Shown here one piece after another: positions 1-8,371 of a stretch of DNA of 26,728 nucleotides. The notes beneath the pieces are model-generated. The model had not been told where the DNA came from. It searched no databases and saw only the letters and a list, made by a program, of their open reading frames with translations. The stretch is from assembly GCA_964589175.1 (NCBI GenBank), contig CAZPRY010000050.1, forward strand, positions 1 through 26,728. Direction: 5' to 3'. The DNA is from CAZPRY01 sp964589175. GTDB lineage: Bacteria; Fidelibacterota; UBA2242. The translations under genes were made by a program, and so were the position numbers. Position 1 is the stretch's first letter; every line of letters starts with the position of its first letter.

Positions 1-2
1 TA

Positions 3-1340
3 ATGGAAATCAACGGCTACCAAACCTTTACGGCTGGCGACGGGAATGCCGCCGTCTATGAAGTTCGGCGGCTGAATCCGGATTGCCTGATTCTTGATAT
101 GAAGCTTCCCGGGCTGCATGGTAAAGACGTCCTCAAACAGATCCAGCCCGAGATCGAAGCCGGTTTGGTGGTTATCAATATCACGGCCTTCGGCGAGATA
201 GCCGCGGCCGTGGAAGCCATTCGTCTGGGCGCATATGACTTCATCGAAAAGCCCTTCAATAACGACGTACTCCTGCTGAGTGTGCATCGCGGATTGAACA
301 ACCAGAAAATAAGACGCGAATTGAACAACCTGCGCAGAATTCTGGGTCGGCTTCCGGAAGCGGAAAAAATATTCGGCAAAAGTGAAGCGATTCAGAAGAT
401 GGTCAGCCAGATTGAAATCGTCGCCCCAACCAACATGACCGCCCTGATTCAGGGCGAAACCGGGGCCGGAAAAGAGGTTGTCGCGCATTATCTGCATAGC
501 CGCAGCGCCCGCAACAAAGCGCCTTTCGTGGCGATCGATTGCGGCGCCATCCCGGAAACCCTCGTCGAAAGTGAATTATTCGGACATCATCGGGGCGCCT
601 TCACGGATGCCAAAGAGAGTCGTACCGGACGGTTCGAGATGGCTTCGGGAGGTACACTGTTCCTCGATGAAATCGGCAATCTTCCCCTGCTGCAGCAACG
701 CAAATTATTGCGGGCCGTAGAGCAACGCAAAATCACTCCGGTCGGTTCGGAAAAAGAAATTGACATCGACGTCCGGCTCATCGTTGCCAGCAATGAGCAT
801 CTGGATCGACTGGTAAAAGTCGGAAAATTCAGAGAAGATCTCTTCTTCCGGCTCTCGGAATTCACAATATACGTACCACCGCTGCGCGAACGTATCGCCG
901 ATATTCCCTACCTTGCCATTACCTTTGTGGAAGAAGCCAATCAGGACACCAAGAGCAATATCCTGAGTATTTCGGATAAAGCTCTGAAAAAGCTGACCGG
1001 CCACTCCTGGCCGGGAAATGTCCGCGAACTTCGCAACGTGATTCGAAAAGCCGCCCTGATGGCGGATAAGACCCTCCGTGCCGAACATATTATCTTTCAG
1101 ACTTACAGCACTTTCAATAAATATGTCGACGAACTGGTCCGCCTGCCTTTCGAAGAAAATCAATCGCCCAAAGAATACCTGGATGCCGTTATCTTTCAGC
1201 TGGAGAAAAAGATGATTGAGAGAGTATTAGCCCTGTCCAACGGAAATTTAAGCAAAGCGGCCAAATCACTCGATATTGCCCGGAAAACACTCTATCAGAA
1301 GTTGGATCAATTCGGTATTGTCGTCAGCGAACCGGATTAA
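3..1340 (+). CDS. Sigma-54-dependent response regulator, NtrC family (5' end outside window)
   Basis: The frame is open to the left edge, so the true start and first receiver strand with its acidic pair are missing. Numbering from the first ATG at base 3, residues 1-100 are a receiver domain with the phospho-acceptor Asp32 in LILDMKLPG and the conserved Lys83 in IEKPF. Residues about 125-355 are an AAA+ sigma-54 activator domain with Walker A GETGAGKE (151-158), the sigma-54 contact loop GAFTDA (198-203) and Walker B TLFLDEIG (218-225). Residues about 395-440 are a Fis-type helix-turn-helix (GNLSKAAKSLDIARKTLYQK). GAFTDA replaces the classical GAFTGA, a known variant in AtoC/NtrC-like regulators. 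It should act in the cytoplasm, bind enhancer sites and open sigma-54 promoters when phosphorylated. The partner kinase is probably upstream of the window. Family call is very secure; target genes are unknown. Confidence 0.96.
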   Translation: MEINGYQTFTAGDGNAAVYEVRRLNPDCLILDMKLPGLHGKDVLKQIQPEIEAGLVVINITAFGEIAAAVEAIRLGAYDFIEKPFNNDVLLLSVHRGLNNQKIRRELNNLRRILGRLPEAEKIFGKSEAIQKMVSQIEIVAPTNMTALIQGETGAGKEVVAHYLHSRSARNKAPFVAIDCGAIPETLVESELFGHHRGAFTDAKESRTGRFEMASGGTLFLDEIGNLPLLQQRKLLRAVEQRKITPVGSEKEIDIDVRLIVASNEHLDRLVKVGKFREDLFFRLSEFTIYVPPLRERIADIPYLAITFVEEANQDTKSNILSISDKALKKLTGHSWPGNVRELRNVIRKAALMADKTLRAEHIIFQTYSTFNKYVDELVRLPFEENQSPKEYLDAVIFQLEKKMIERVLALSNGNLSKAAKSLDIARKTLYQKLDQFGIVVSEPD

Positions 1341-1354
1341 CGGCTCTAATTCAG

Positions 1355-1891
1355 CTAGCCGCGTTCGATTTCCCAGATATCCGTACCGGCAAAATCCCAG
1401 GGCAAACGCCCCTCGTCACATTCCTTCGTATCGACACTAAAATGCCTGTCCATAAAATAGATGATACGCGCATCTTTGCCGGATATGTTCCTGCAGCCAT
1501 GGGCGACTCCCGGCGGAATGAATACCTGTTGTGAATTTCCGTCTCCCAGGACGATCCGCATACGCTGCCCACAGCTAATCGAATCCTTACGGACATCTAT
1601 CAGCACCAGCAGAATTTTATCGCCCGGCGGTACGTACCAGACATCGGTCTGCTCCCGATGGATATGAAAGGCCTTGATGGTGCCGGGCTGCAATTCCGTA
1701 TAATTGATCTGTGCCGCCACAAATCCGGCCGCCGCCTCAAGCCCGCCTTTGTGCAGCCGGGCCAGCTCGGTCAAATTCCCACCATCGTCGTTGAAACGTT
1801 TGAGGGGCAAAAACCGAACGCCCTCGATCATCGGTTTCTTTATGTAACTCTGCAGTTCGTAGCATTTAGCGGCATCATCCTTGAGTTCCAT
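1355..1891 (-). CDS. RmlC-like cupin, dTDP-4-dehydrorhamnose 3,5-epimerase family
   Basis: 178 residues from the ATG at 1891; a longer reading begins at 1912, but GGAAGGA lies just upstream of 1891 and decides the start. The fold is recognised from the cupin strand pattern: FHIHREQTDVWYVPPG (75-90), LIDVRKDS (97-104), then IPPGVAHGC (125-133), which matches the IPxGxAHG signature of dTDP-sugar epimerases. His76 probably sits where the catalytic His of the RGLHYQ motif lies in RmlC, but the surrounding motif is replaced by AFHIHRE, and I see no other rhamnose-pathway gene nearby. This suggests a nucleotide-sugar epimerase or isomerase of changed specificity, or a non-enzymatic cupin. It converges on the response regulator with 14 bases between stops. 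Confidence 0.82.
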   Translation of the reverse strand: MELKDDAAKCYELQSYIKKPMIEGVRFLPLKRFNDDGGNLTELARLHKGGLEAAAGFVAAQINYTELQPGTIKAFHIHREQTDVWYVPPGDKILLVLIDVRKDSISCGQRMRIVLGDGNSQQVFIPPGVAHGCRNISGKDARIIYFMDRHFSVDTKECDEGRLPWDFAGTDIWEIERG

Positions 1892-2087
1892 TTTTCTTCC
1901 TTCCCTATCCACTCCGTTTAATAAATATGCGGAAAATTAGTTTCATTCGGCCAGAAATACAATATCTATAGCGATCGTTCAGCAATCGGTCCGGGGATTG
2001 TAATTGTTTTATATGTCAGATATCTTGATTAATATGCAGCGGTAACGATCCGTTGCCTTTTCACTCTAAGTAAAAGCAATGGAAATG

Positions 2088-2100
2088 CTGCATAGTGCAG
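2088..2100. promoter_or_regulatory. 13-base interrupted palindrome before the isochorismatase-family gene
   Basis: CTGCA-TAG-TGCAG lies ten bases before the ATG at 2111 and adjoins the AGAGGA ribosome-binding site. A second hairpin, GGTAACG-ATC-CGTTGCC with one wobble pair, is at 2041-2057. Either could be an operator or a 5' leader structure; both are short enough to arise by chance. Confidence 0.3.
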
Positions 2101-2110
2101 AGGAACAATC

Positions 2111-2740
2111 ATGATGAAAACCATATTCTTCGACGTCGATACACAGAATGATTTTATCTATCCGGACGGCGCGCTCTATGTTCCCGGTGCCGAAACTCTT
2201 ATCCCAAATTTTGAGAAAATTATTCGTTGCGCCCATCTCTGGAAAATTCCCATCTGGGGCTCTATCGATGCCCACCTTCCCGGCGATCCGGAGTTGAAGC
2301 GCAACAACGGAACTTTTGACGATCACTGCATGCTCGGTCAAAAAGGGCAGGAGAAGATTGCGGCTACCCGGCCGGCCAATCCGCTGTGGATTCCCTATCG
2401 CCCGGCTTCCGATGAAGAATTGAAGCGTCTCGGTTCGCACCCCGGCGAAGTCTATTTTCAGAAACAGAGTATTTATGTTTTTGATATTCCAGTTATCAGG
2501 GCGGCCGTCGCTCCTTTCGAAAATGCCGTTGTTTTCGGAGTAGCCACGGACTATTGCGTGCTGACCGCTGCACTTGGATTCCGGGAACTCGGCAAGCAGG
2601 TTTACATTGTCACCGACGCCATCAAACCTGTCAACCTGGAGCCCGCAGATGGCGAAAAGGCCCTACGCCGGATGCAGGCTGCGGGCGCCGTCTTTACGAA
2701 TACGGAAAGAGTCTGCTCGGGTTCCTTCTTCCCGGAATGA
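2111..2740 (+). CDS. Isochorismatase-family cysteine hydrolase (nicotinamidase-like)
   Basis: 209 residues. The catalytic triad of the family is visible: Asp10 in FFDVDTQNDF, Lys118 in VYFQKQS, and Cys149 in VATDYCV with the preceding cis-peptide region. Asp53, His55 and His72 are at the positions of the metal site of PncA-type nicotinamidases, and HCMLGQKGQEKI resembles the HC.xGTxGQ segment of that group. The most likely role is hydrolysis of nicotinamide or a similar small amide in the cytoplasm, feeding NAD salvage, but substrate cannot be fixed from sequence alone and no NAD genes flank it. AGAGGA precedes two adjacent ATG codons (2111 and 2114); either may be used. It is divergent from the RmlC-like gene, so the roughly 220 bases between them should carry promoters for both. 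Confidence 0.9.
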   Translation: MMKTIFFDVDTQNDFIYPDGALYVPGAETLIPNFEKIIRCAHLWKIPIWGSIDAHLPGDPELKRNNGTFDDHCMLGQKGQEKIAATRPANPLWIPYRPASDEELKRLGSHPGEVYFQKQSIYVFDIPVIRAAVAPFENAVVFGVATDYCVLTAALGFRELGKQVYIVTDAIKPVNLEPADGEKALRRMQAAGAVFTNTERVCSGSFFPE

Positions 2741-2843
2741 ATTTCCGGAAAAAAATTTGCACACTGACAACGCTTCCATCGCAAAATGATCTAATGATTC
2801 GTTGTAATTGAGTTAGTAGAGCTAATTTAGAATGGAGCGAATC

Positions 2844-2987
2844 ATGAAAAAAACGCACAATACATTCAGCCTGATATTTTTCATCGTTTGCCTGGTTTTT
2901 GGCATATACGTCTTGAAAACAGACTCAACGCACGACGTAACACACACCGAGATCAGCTCCCAGCAGACGACTGATCATCATACCTAA
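2844..2987 (+). CDS. Small single-pass membrane peptide (47 aa), unknown function
   Basis: ATG at 2844 is preceded at normal distance by GGAG (2834-2837) inside an upstream in-frame ATG at 2832. The peptide has two Lys after the start, a hydrophobic segment at about residues 9-24 (SLIFFIVCLVFGIYVL), and a short polar tail of 23 residues holding four His and several acidic residues. It would be anchored in the inner membrane with the tail outside, or be exported by an uncleaved signal anchor. There is no lipobox and no family I recognise. A short GGGC-TTTC-GCCC hairpin follows at 2992-3003. It stands alone between two unrelated genes. Support is the ribosome-binding site plus the membrane pattern; coding status is likely but unproven. 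Confidence 0.6.
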   Translation: MKKTHNTFSLIFFIVCLVFGIYVLKTDSTHDVTHTEISSQQTTDHHT

Positions 2988-3147
2988 ATCCGGGCTTTCG
3001 CCCAGCTGCGTAAACAATACCCATCTCTCTTCATTTTTTTTACTTTCTGCGGAAGGCCGGCGCCTCCTTCCACGATATTTTCCTTGAAGCTTTCTTCAAA
3101 TGACGATATACTGTGGGGATTATGAATATCCGGGGGAAAATCGAAGC

Positions 3148-6138
3148 ATGCGGAAAGATCTGAATTACTACTACAACAAATTCAAATACGGCGAAGATAT
3201 TTTTCATTACCTGATGGCCAACCGGGTGAAGGAGATTTTACTGGTCTCGCCGTTTTATGATGCGTTTATCTTCGAACAGGACGGCCGCCTGTCGGAGCAG
3301 ATTTTCGGTGAATACCGGCAACTAAATCTGAGCACCGAGCCCATGGTTACCAGCGTTCCTTCCGGAGAGGCGGCGCTGGAAATGATTGAAAAACGCAATT
3401 TCGATCTCGTCATTACCATGCTGCACACAGGTACTATCACCCCCTACGAACTCGCCAAGAGGATCAAACAGAAACGGCCCAATCTGCCTGTGCTGCTCCT
3501 TCTGAGTACGCTGTCGGACATAAAAATAGCCGAAAGCTCCGACGAAAGGCTGAAACACCTGGATAACATCTTCCTGTGGAAGGGGGACACGAAACTGTTC
3601 CTTGCCATGGTGAAATACGTCGAGGATCTCCGTAACCTGGAATATGATACGAAACATGGGCTGGTACGTGTGATTCTGCTGGTCGAAGACTCGATTCAGT
3701 TTTACTCACTCTTCCTGCCGCTCCTCTACGAGGAGATCATGAAGCAAACCCAGATTTTAATCCAGGAAGAAATCAGCGACACCTACAAACGCCTGCGGAT
3801 GCGCGCCCGCCCCAAAGTCATTCTGACCAACAACCTGGAGCAAGCCGAGGCGATCTACGAGAAATATAAACAGTACATCATCGCGGTTATTTCCGACACG
3901 AGTTTTTTTCGAGCGGGACAGGTCGATCCGGAAGCCGGCTTGAAGCTGATTCACAATGTCAAATCCGACGGATTTGATGTTCCGACGATTCTGCTCTCTT
4001 CTGAATTAGAGAATAAATCCAAAGCCGACCAGGTGAATTCCACTTTTATCTATAAATACTCCAAACACCTGCTGGCGCAGCTCAGGAGTTTCATCATCGA
4101 AAACCTGGGATTCGGCGATTTCGTGTTCCGCAAAGAATCCGGCGAAGAAATTTCGCGGGCGGCAACCATGGCGGAATTCGAAGACCGATTGAGGGAAGTG
4201 CCTACGGAATCACTGATTTTTCACAGCAAACGCAATCATTTCTCCACCTGGCTGATGGCGCGGGGTGAAATTCCGATTGCCAGGAAGATCAAGCCCCTGA
4301 CTATCCAGGATTTTCCAAGTCCCGAAGGCTTACGCACCCTGCTGCTGGTGACCATCGAAAACATCAAAAAGAGCCGCAACGAGGGCAAAATTGTCGACTT
4401 CCGTCCCGATTCGCTTCCCAAGATGAACCAGGTGATCCGTCTTTCGGAGGGTTCGCTGGGAGGCAAGGGACGCGGCCTGGCCTTTCTGAATGCCCTGCTC
4501 GTCGCCATGGATTTTGAGGAGAGTTTTCCTGATATCCGCATCAGCCTGCCGCGAACGGCCATTATCGGTACAAACGAGTACGATTTCTTCCTGCAGAACA
4601 ATAATATCGATCAACGCGAACTGGAGACCCTTTCCGACGAAGCCATCGATCAAATATTCCTGCACGGATATCTCTCCAATCAGCTCGTCAAGCGGCTTAA
4701 AATTTTCCTGGAATTCGTCGATTACCCGATCGCGATCCGCTCCTCCAGCCTGCTAGAAGACTCGTTTGCCCAACCGCTGGCCGGAATTTACCGTACCTAC
4801 ATGTTGCCCAACAACGGCGCGAAGAAGATCCGCCTGCGGCAGCTCACGGATGCCATCAAACTGGTATTTGCATCGGTATTTATACATTTCGCCCGGGAAT
4901 ATGTGGAAAATCTCCAGCATCAGGTCGAAGAAGAAAAAATGGCCGTGATCATCCAGGAGATCGTCGGACATCCCTACGGCGATAAATACTTCTACCCGCA
5001 TATTTCCGGCGTTGCCCAATCGTATAACTTCTATCCCATTGCCGATCTGAAGCACGAGGACGGCCTGGCTTCGATCGCTACCGGGCTGGGTCGTACCGTC
5101 ATCGAAGGCGGCAAGACGTTTCGTTTTTGCCCCAAATATCCCAAAATCGAATTCCTGCAGCAGAAGACTCTGCTAGTGGATTCCCAGAAGGAATTTTATG
5201 CCCTGGAATTAAAAGAGAATGGTTATGATCTCGCCCAGGGTGACGATATCACGCTGGCAAAACTTCCGATTGAGGAGGCCGCCCAAAACGGCGCCCTGGC
5301 TTACCTCGCCTCCACTTGGGATTACCAGGATCACCACTTCATCCCCGGAATCCAAAAGCAGGGTCAGGTCGTCATCACCTTCGATCATATTATGAAATAC
5401 AACTATTTTCCGCTGGCGGAAATTATCGAGAACCTGCTTGATATTGGACAGACGGCTTTCGGAATACCCGTGGAAATCGAGTTCGCTGTCGATTTAACCG
5501 AAGACCGTTCTCAGAATATCTTGCCGACTTTCGATATTCTGCAGATCCGCCCGTTGGGTGTCAGCGAAGACGAGATCGATTTTACTTGGGAAAAAATCGA
5601 TAAGGAAAATGTCTTCCTCTACACCGAACACGGTATGGGCAACGGCTTCATTCGGAACATCAAAGACATCATTTACATCGACTCCGAGCGCTTCGATAAG
5701 CTCAGGACTATCGAAATGCAGCAGGAAATTGCCGCGTTGAATGCCGGCATGAAATCCGAAAACCGTGAGTACATCCTGATCGGTCCCGGACGCTGGGGTT
5801 CACAGGACCGCTTCCTGGGCATCCCCGTAAAATTCGTGCAGATCAGCCAGGCCCGGGCAATCATCGAGATCGGGCTGGAAGATTTCAATGTCGATCCTTC
5901 CCAGGGAACCCACTTTTTCCACAATATGGTTGCCATGAAAATCGGATATTTCACCATCCCCTATCGGTCCCAAAAGGATTCGATCGACTGGGATTGGCTG
6001 GGAGCGCAGAAGATTCACCAAAGAACCAACTACTTCGTGCATGTGCGCCTGGCACAGGAAATGGAAATAAAAATGGACGGAAAGACCGGCCTGGCCACAA
6101 TCAGTAAACCGCAGCTGGGTAAATCGACCGGCAGTTAA
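3148..6138 (+). CDS. Dual receiver-like protein fused to a PEP-synthase/PPDK-type ATP-binding domain
   Basis: 996 residues from the ATG at 3148, preceded by GGGGGA; an in-frame ATG at 3100 has no such site. Residues 27-165 form a receiver-like fold whose phospho-acceptor is lost (DLVITML). Residues 174-325 form a second receiver with Glu180/Asp181, Asp250 (VISD), Ser284/285 and Lys303, apparently intact but with an insertion after the first helix. Residues about 430-800 are the N-terminal ATP-grasp domain of PEP synthase and pyruvate phosphate dikinase: SLGGKGRGLAFL (436-447), IAIRSSSLLEDSFAQPLAG (528-546), VIIQEIVG (600-607), GLGRTVIEGG, and QIRPLG. The swivelling phospho-His domain and the PEP-binding barrel are absent; instead there is a C-terminal region with GPGRWGSQDRFLG and QGTHFFHNM. 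It is probably a cytoplasmic signalling or phosphotransfer protein rather than a complete PEP synthase. Confidence 0.85.
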   Translation: MRKDLNYYYNKFKYGEDIFHYLMANRVKEILLVSPFYDAFIFEQDGRLSEQIFGEYRQLNLSTEPMVTSVPSGEAALEMIEKRNFDLVITMLHTGTITPYELAKRIKQKRPNLPVLLLLSTLSDIKIAESSDERLKHLDNIFLWKGDTKLFLAMVKYVEDLRNLEYDTKHGLVRVILLVEDSIQFYSLFLPLLYEEIMKQTQILIQEEISDTYKRLRMRARPKVILTNNLEQAEAIYEKYKQYIIAVISDTSFFRAGQVDPEAGLKLIHNVKSDGFDVPTILLSSELENKSKADQVNSTFIYKYSKHLLAQLRSFIIENLGFGDFVFRKESGEEISRAATMAEFEDRLREVPTESLIFHSKRNHFSTWLMARGEIPIARKIKPLTIQDFPSPEGLRTLLLVTIENIKKSRNEGKIVDFRPDSLPKMNQVIRLSEGSLGGKGRGLAFLNALLVAMDFEESFPDIRISLPRTAIIGTNEYDFFLQNNNIDQRELETLSDEAIDQIFLHGYLSNQLVKRLKIFLEFVDYPIAIRSSSLLEDSFAQPLAGIYRTYMLPNNGAKKIRLRQLTDAIKLVFASVFIHFAREYVENLQHQVEEEKMAVIIQEIVGHPYGDKYFYPHISGVAQSYNFYPIADLKHEDGLASIATGLGRTVIEGGKTFRFCPKYPKIEFLQQKTLLVDSQKEFYALELKENGYDLAQGDDITLAKLPIEEAAQNGALAYLASTWDYQDHHFIPGIQKQGQVVITFDHIMKYNYFPLAEIIENLLDIGQTAFGIPVEIEFAVDLTEDRSQNILPTFDILQIRPLGVSEDEIDFTWEKIDKENVFLYTEHGMGNGFIRNIKDIIYIDSERFDKLRTIEMQQEIAALNAGMKSENREYILIGPGRWGSQDRFLGIPVKFVQISQARAIIEIGLEDFNVDPSQGTHFFHNMVAMKIGYFTIPYRSQKDSIDWDWLGAQKIHQRTNYFVHVRLAQEMEIKMDGKTGLATISKPQLGKSTGS

Positions 6139-6142
6139 TATA

Positions 6143-6170
6143 AAAAGAGCCACTTTCCGGTGGCTCTTTT
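6143..6170. terminator. Bidirectional intrinsic terminator between the ATP-grasp gene and gdhA
   Basis: A perfect 11-base stem, AAAAGAGCCAC at 6143-6153 with GTGGCTCTTTT at 6160-6170, closes a six-base loop. The A-run on one side and T-run on the other give a U-tract in both directions, so it can end both convergent transcripts (stops at 6138 and 6200). Confidence 0.92.
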
Positions 6171-6199
6171 CGATTCGATAATTTTCGCGAAAGACGGGA

Positions 6200-7543
6200 T
6201 CAGACGACGCCTTGCGCCAGCATCGCTGCAGATACGCGCAGGAATCCGGCGATATTCGCGCCTTTGGCATAATTGCCCGAATCACCGGCCTGTTCGGCAG
6301 CATCCAGACACTGCTTGTGGATATTCTGCATAATCCAGTGCAGCCGATCGTCAACCTCCTCGGGCTTCCAGCCGAGGCGGATCGAGTTCTGCGTCATTTC
6401 CAAACCGGATACGGCGACGCCGCCGGCATTCACGGCTTTGCCCGGCCCGTACATGATATTGGCGTTGATCAGTTTTACGGCCTCGGGAGTACATCCCATA
6501 TTCGATGCTTCGGCAACGACCTTGCAGCCGTTCTTCAGCAGGTTTTTCGCATTGCTTTCATCCAATTCGTTCTGAAAGGCGGATGGAATGGCGACATCCA
6601 GCGCTACGATATCCCAGGGTCTGGCGTTTTCGTAGAATTTCACCCCGAACTTATCGGCATAATCCTTAACTACGTCGCGGCCGCTGGAACGCATCTGCAG
6701 CATGTAATTCCATTTTTCTTCCGTGCCGATGCCGTCCGGATCGATGATGCAGCCGTCCGGCCCCGAAAGAGAAATGACTTTTGCGCCCATCTGCGTGGCT
6801 TTGATGGCAACTCCCCAGGACACGTTTCCGAAACCGGAGACACCGACCCGCTTGCCTTCCAGGGTTTCGTTCCTGGTCTTAAGCATCTCAGCGACAAAAT
6901 AGACGGCGCCGAATCCGGTGGCTTCCGGTCGCAGAATGCTGCCGCCGAAACTGAGGCCTTTGCCGGTCAGTGTGGAAGCGTCGAAACGATTCTGAACGGC
7001 TTTGTACTGTCCGAAAAGATAACCGATTTCCCGGCCGCCGACGCCCACATCCCCGGCTGGAATGTCGGTATGCGGACCGATGTGACGGCACAGTTCGGTC
7101 ATAAATCGCTGGCAATACTGCATGATCTCATGTTCCGATTTACCCGTCGGGTTGAAATCGGATCCGCCCTTTCCGCCGCCCATCGGCAGGGTCGTCAGCG
7201 CGTTTTTAAAAACCTGTTCGAAGCCTAGAAATTTGAGCATGCTAAGTGTCACCGACGGATGGAAACGCAGACCGCCTTTATAGGGTCCGATGGCACTGTT
7301 ATACTGGACGCGATAGCCCCGATTGACCTGCACCCGTCCCCGATCATCCGTCCACGGAACCCGGAAAATGATGACTCGTTCCGGTTCCACCAATCTTTCC
7401 AGAATGCGGGCTTCCTGGTACTTCGGGTCCTTCTCAACGATTGCATCCAAAGATTCCAGCACTTCCGTGGCTGCCTGCAGAAACTCCTGTTCCCAGGGAT
7501 ATCTCGACCGCAGACTTTCCAAAACGGAATGTACATAACTCAT
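6200..7543 (-). CDS. gdhA: NADP-type glutamate dehydrogenase
   Basis: 447 residues from the ATG at 7543, which has GGAGGT four bases upstream; an in-frame ATG at 7555 lies before that site. The length equals that of E. coli GdhA. It forms glutamate from 2-oxoglutarate and ammonia with NADPH in the cytoplasm. Visible family landmarks: GPYKGGLRFHPSV (86-98) with substrate Lys89, PMGGGKGG (120-127) with catalytic Lys125, PAGDVGVGGREIGYLFG (162-178) with catalytic Asp165, and a GFGNVSWG dinucleotide-binding turn in the second domain. The cofactor preference is inferred from overall likeness to the hexameric bacterial NADP enzymes. It is a single-gene unit ending at the shared terminator at 6143-6170, with an AT-rich leader upstream. 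Confidence 0.97.
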   Translation of the reverse strand: MSYVHSVLESLRSRYPWEQEFLQAATEVLESLDAIVEKDPKYQEARILERLVEPERVIIFRVPWTDDRGRVQVNRGYRVQYNSAIGPYKGGLRFHPSVTLSMLKFLGFEQVFKNALTTLPMGGGKGGSDFNPTGKSEHEIMQYCQRFMTELCRHIGPHTDIPAGDVGVGGREIGYLFGQYKAVQNRFDASTLTGKGLSFGGSILRPEATGFGAVYFVAEMLKTRNETLEGKRVGVSGFGNVSWGVAIKATQMGAKVISLSGPDGCIIDPDGIGTEEKWNYMLQMRSSGRDVVKDYADKFGVKFYENARPWDIVALDVAIPSAFQNELDESNAKNLLKNGCKVVAEASNMGCTPEAVKLINANIMYGPGKAVNAGGVAVSGLEMTQNSIRLGWKPEEVDDRLHWIMQNIHKQCLDAAEQAGDSGNYAKGANIAGFLRVSAAMLAQGVV

Positions 7544-7630
7544 AGTAACCTCCAAAAATTTCTATTTCCGTTTGCGTAAATGAGCTGAAACATCAAATGG
7601 ACAAGGGATCGCGCTTCTCTTATCCTGCTT

Positions 7631-7646
7631 TGCCTGTTTGCCTGTT
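7631..7646. repeat. Tandem 8-base direct repeat upstream of gdhA
   Basis: TGCCTGTT occurs twice without a gap, with a third diverged copy (TCCTGCTT) directly before at 7623-7630. It lies 85-100 bases upstream of the gdhA start, in the region expected to hold its promoter, so a regulator site is possible. No known motif is recognised. Confidence 0.35.
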
Positions 7647-7743
7647 TAAATAGCACCGTAAAATTAATCATTTATTAAGAAATAGTTGCACAAAATTTAT
7701 TAAAATTAAGGCGGAATACTGAAAAAAAACCAGCCCCCGTTCG

Positions 7744-7790
7744 GAACCGGCAGCGCGAGCAAGTGCAACACGGTCGATCCCGGCCGGTTC
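7744..7790. repeat. Inverted repeat between the PspC-domain gene and gdhA
   Basis: GAACCGGC at 7744-7751 pairs with GCCGGTTC at 7783-7790 around a 31-base loop. Read leftward it follows the stop of the PspC-domain gene (7828) and precedes a run of eight A on the plus strand at about 7722-7729, so it may be a weak terminator of that gene. The remaining leader (7556-7743) is AT-rich and holds no gene. Confidence 0.35.
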
Positions 7791-7827
7791 TGCGGATCGA
7801 ATGAGGAGATATTTCAATCCCTGACGG

Positions 7828-8265
7828 CTACGATTGTGAATCACCATTCCGTTTTTTGTCGCCCTGAACGATGACGTATATGCCGATCGAAATGAGAAGC
7901 ACCGGGATTAGATAACGCCAGGTGAAACGAACGATATTTTCGATTACGTCGCTCAGGTACCAGAACTCCTTCATGAAAAAGAAAATTCCCAGGAGAATCA
8001 GGAGGATACCCCAGAAGAGACGAATATTGTAACCGGGATTTTCAGGTTTATCCGTCGCATTTTCCGGCGGCTGCATCTGGTTATGGTTTTGCAGCGGGAT
8101 AATAATCCAGCCGATGATATAGGCCAGTAATCCAACGCCGCCAAACAGGAAAAATACGAACCATACGAGTCTGACGATTACCGGATCCAGATCGAAATAT
8201 TCTCCAACGCCGCCGCAGACACCTCCCAGAATACGCTGATTCGGACTTCGATACAATTTCTTCAT
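7828..8265 (-). CDS. PspC-domain membrane protein
   Basis: 145 residues; AAGGAGA lies upstream of the ATG at 8265. Residues 1-57 are a PspC domain: the polar start KKLYRSPNQRILGGVCGGVGEY, the DLDPVIVRL turn and a long hydrophobic hairpin ending in IIGWIIIPL. Two further membrane segments follow at about 81-98 and 118-134, a layout also seen in LiaF/PspC-like envelope-stress proteins. By family it should sit in the inner membrane and take part in envelope-stress sensing, but no pspA, pspB or pspF homologue is in the window. The next gene rightward on the same strand, the amidotransferase, ends 106 bases upstream of its start, so joint transcription is possible but not shown. Confidence 0.9.
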   Translation of the reverse strand: MKKLYRSPNQRILGGVCGGVGEYFDLDPVIVRLVWFVFFLFGGVGLLAYIIGWIIIPLQNHNQMQPPENATDKPENPGYNIRLFWGILLILLGIFFFMKEFWYLSDVIENIVRFTWRYLIPVLLISIGIYVIVQGDKKRNGDSQS

Positions 8266-8371
8266 CTTCTATAATCTCCTTGTTTTTCCAGATCATAATT
8301 TTTATTCATATCCATCCCGATTCGCACTCACTTTGATTACTGAGAGCCTCCATAGTTGTCAGGAACTTCTT

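Noticed and set aside
198..1340. GAFTDA in the sigma-54 activator as a loss-of-function change
   Set aside because: The same variant is common in functional AtoC/NtrC-like regulators, so it is not by itself evidence of degeneration.
3100..3147. Longer N-terminus of the ATP-grasp protein from the ATG at 3100
   Set aside because: No ribosome-binding site precedes it, whereas GGGGGA precedes the ATG at 3148, and the added residues look unlike a domain.
6212..7228. Long plus-strand open frame (338 codons) opposite gdhA
   Set aside because: It lies wholly inside a secure gdhA gene, has no ribosome-binding site or domain, and is explained by codon bias on the other strand.
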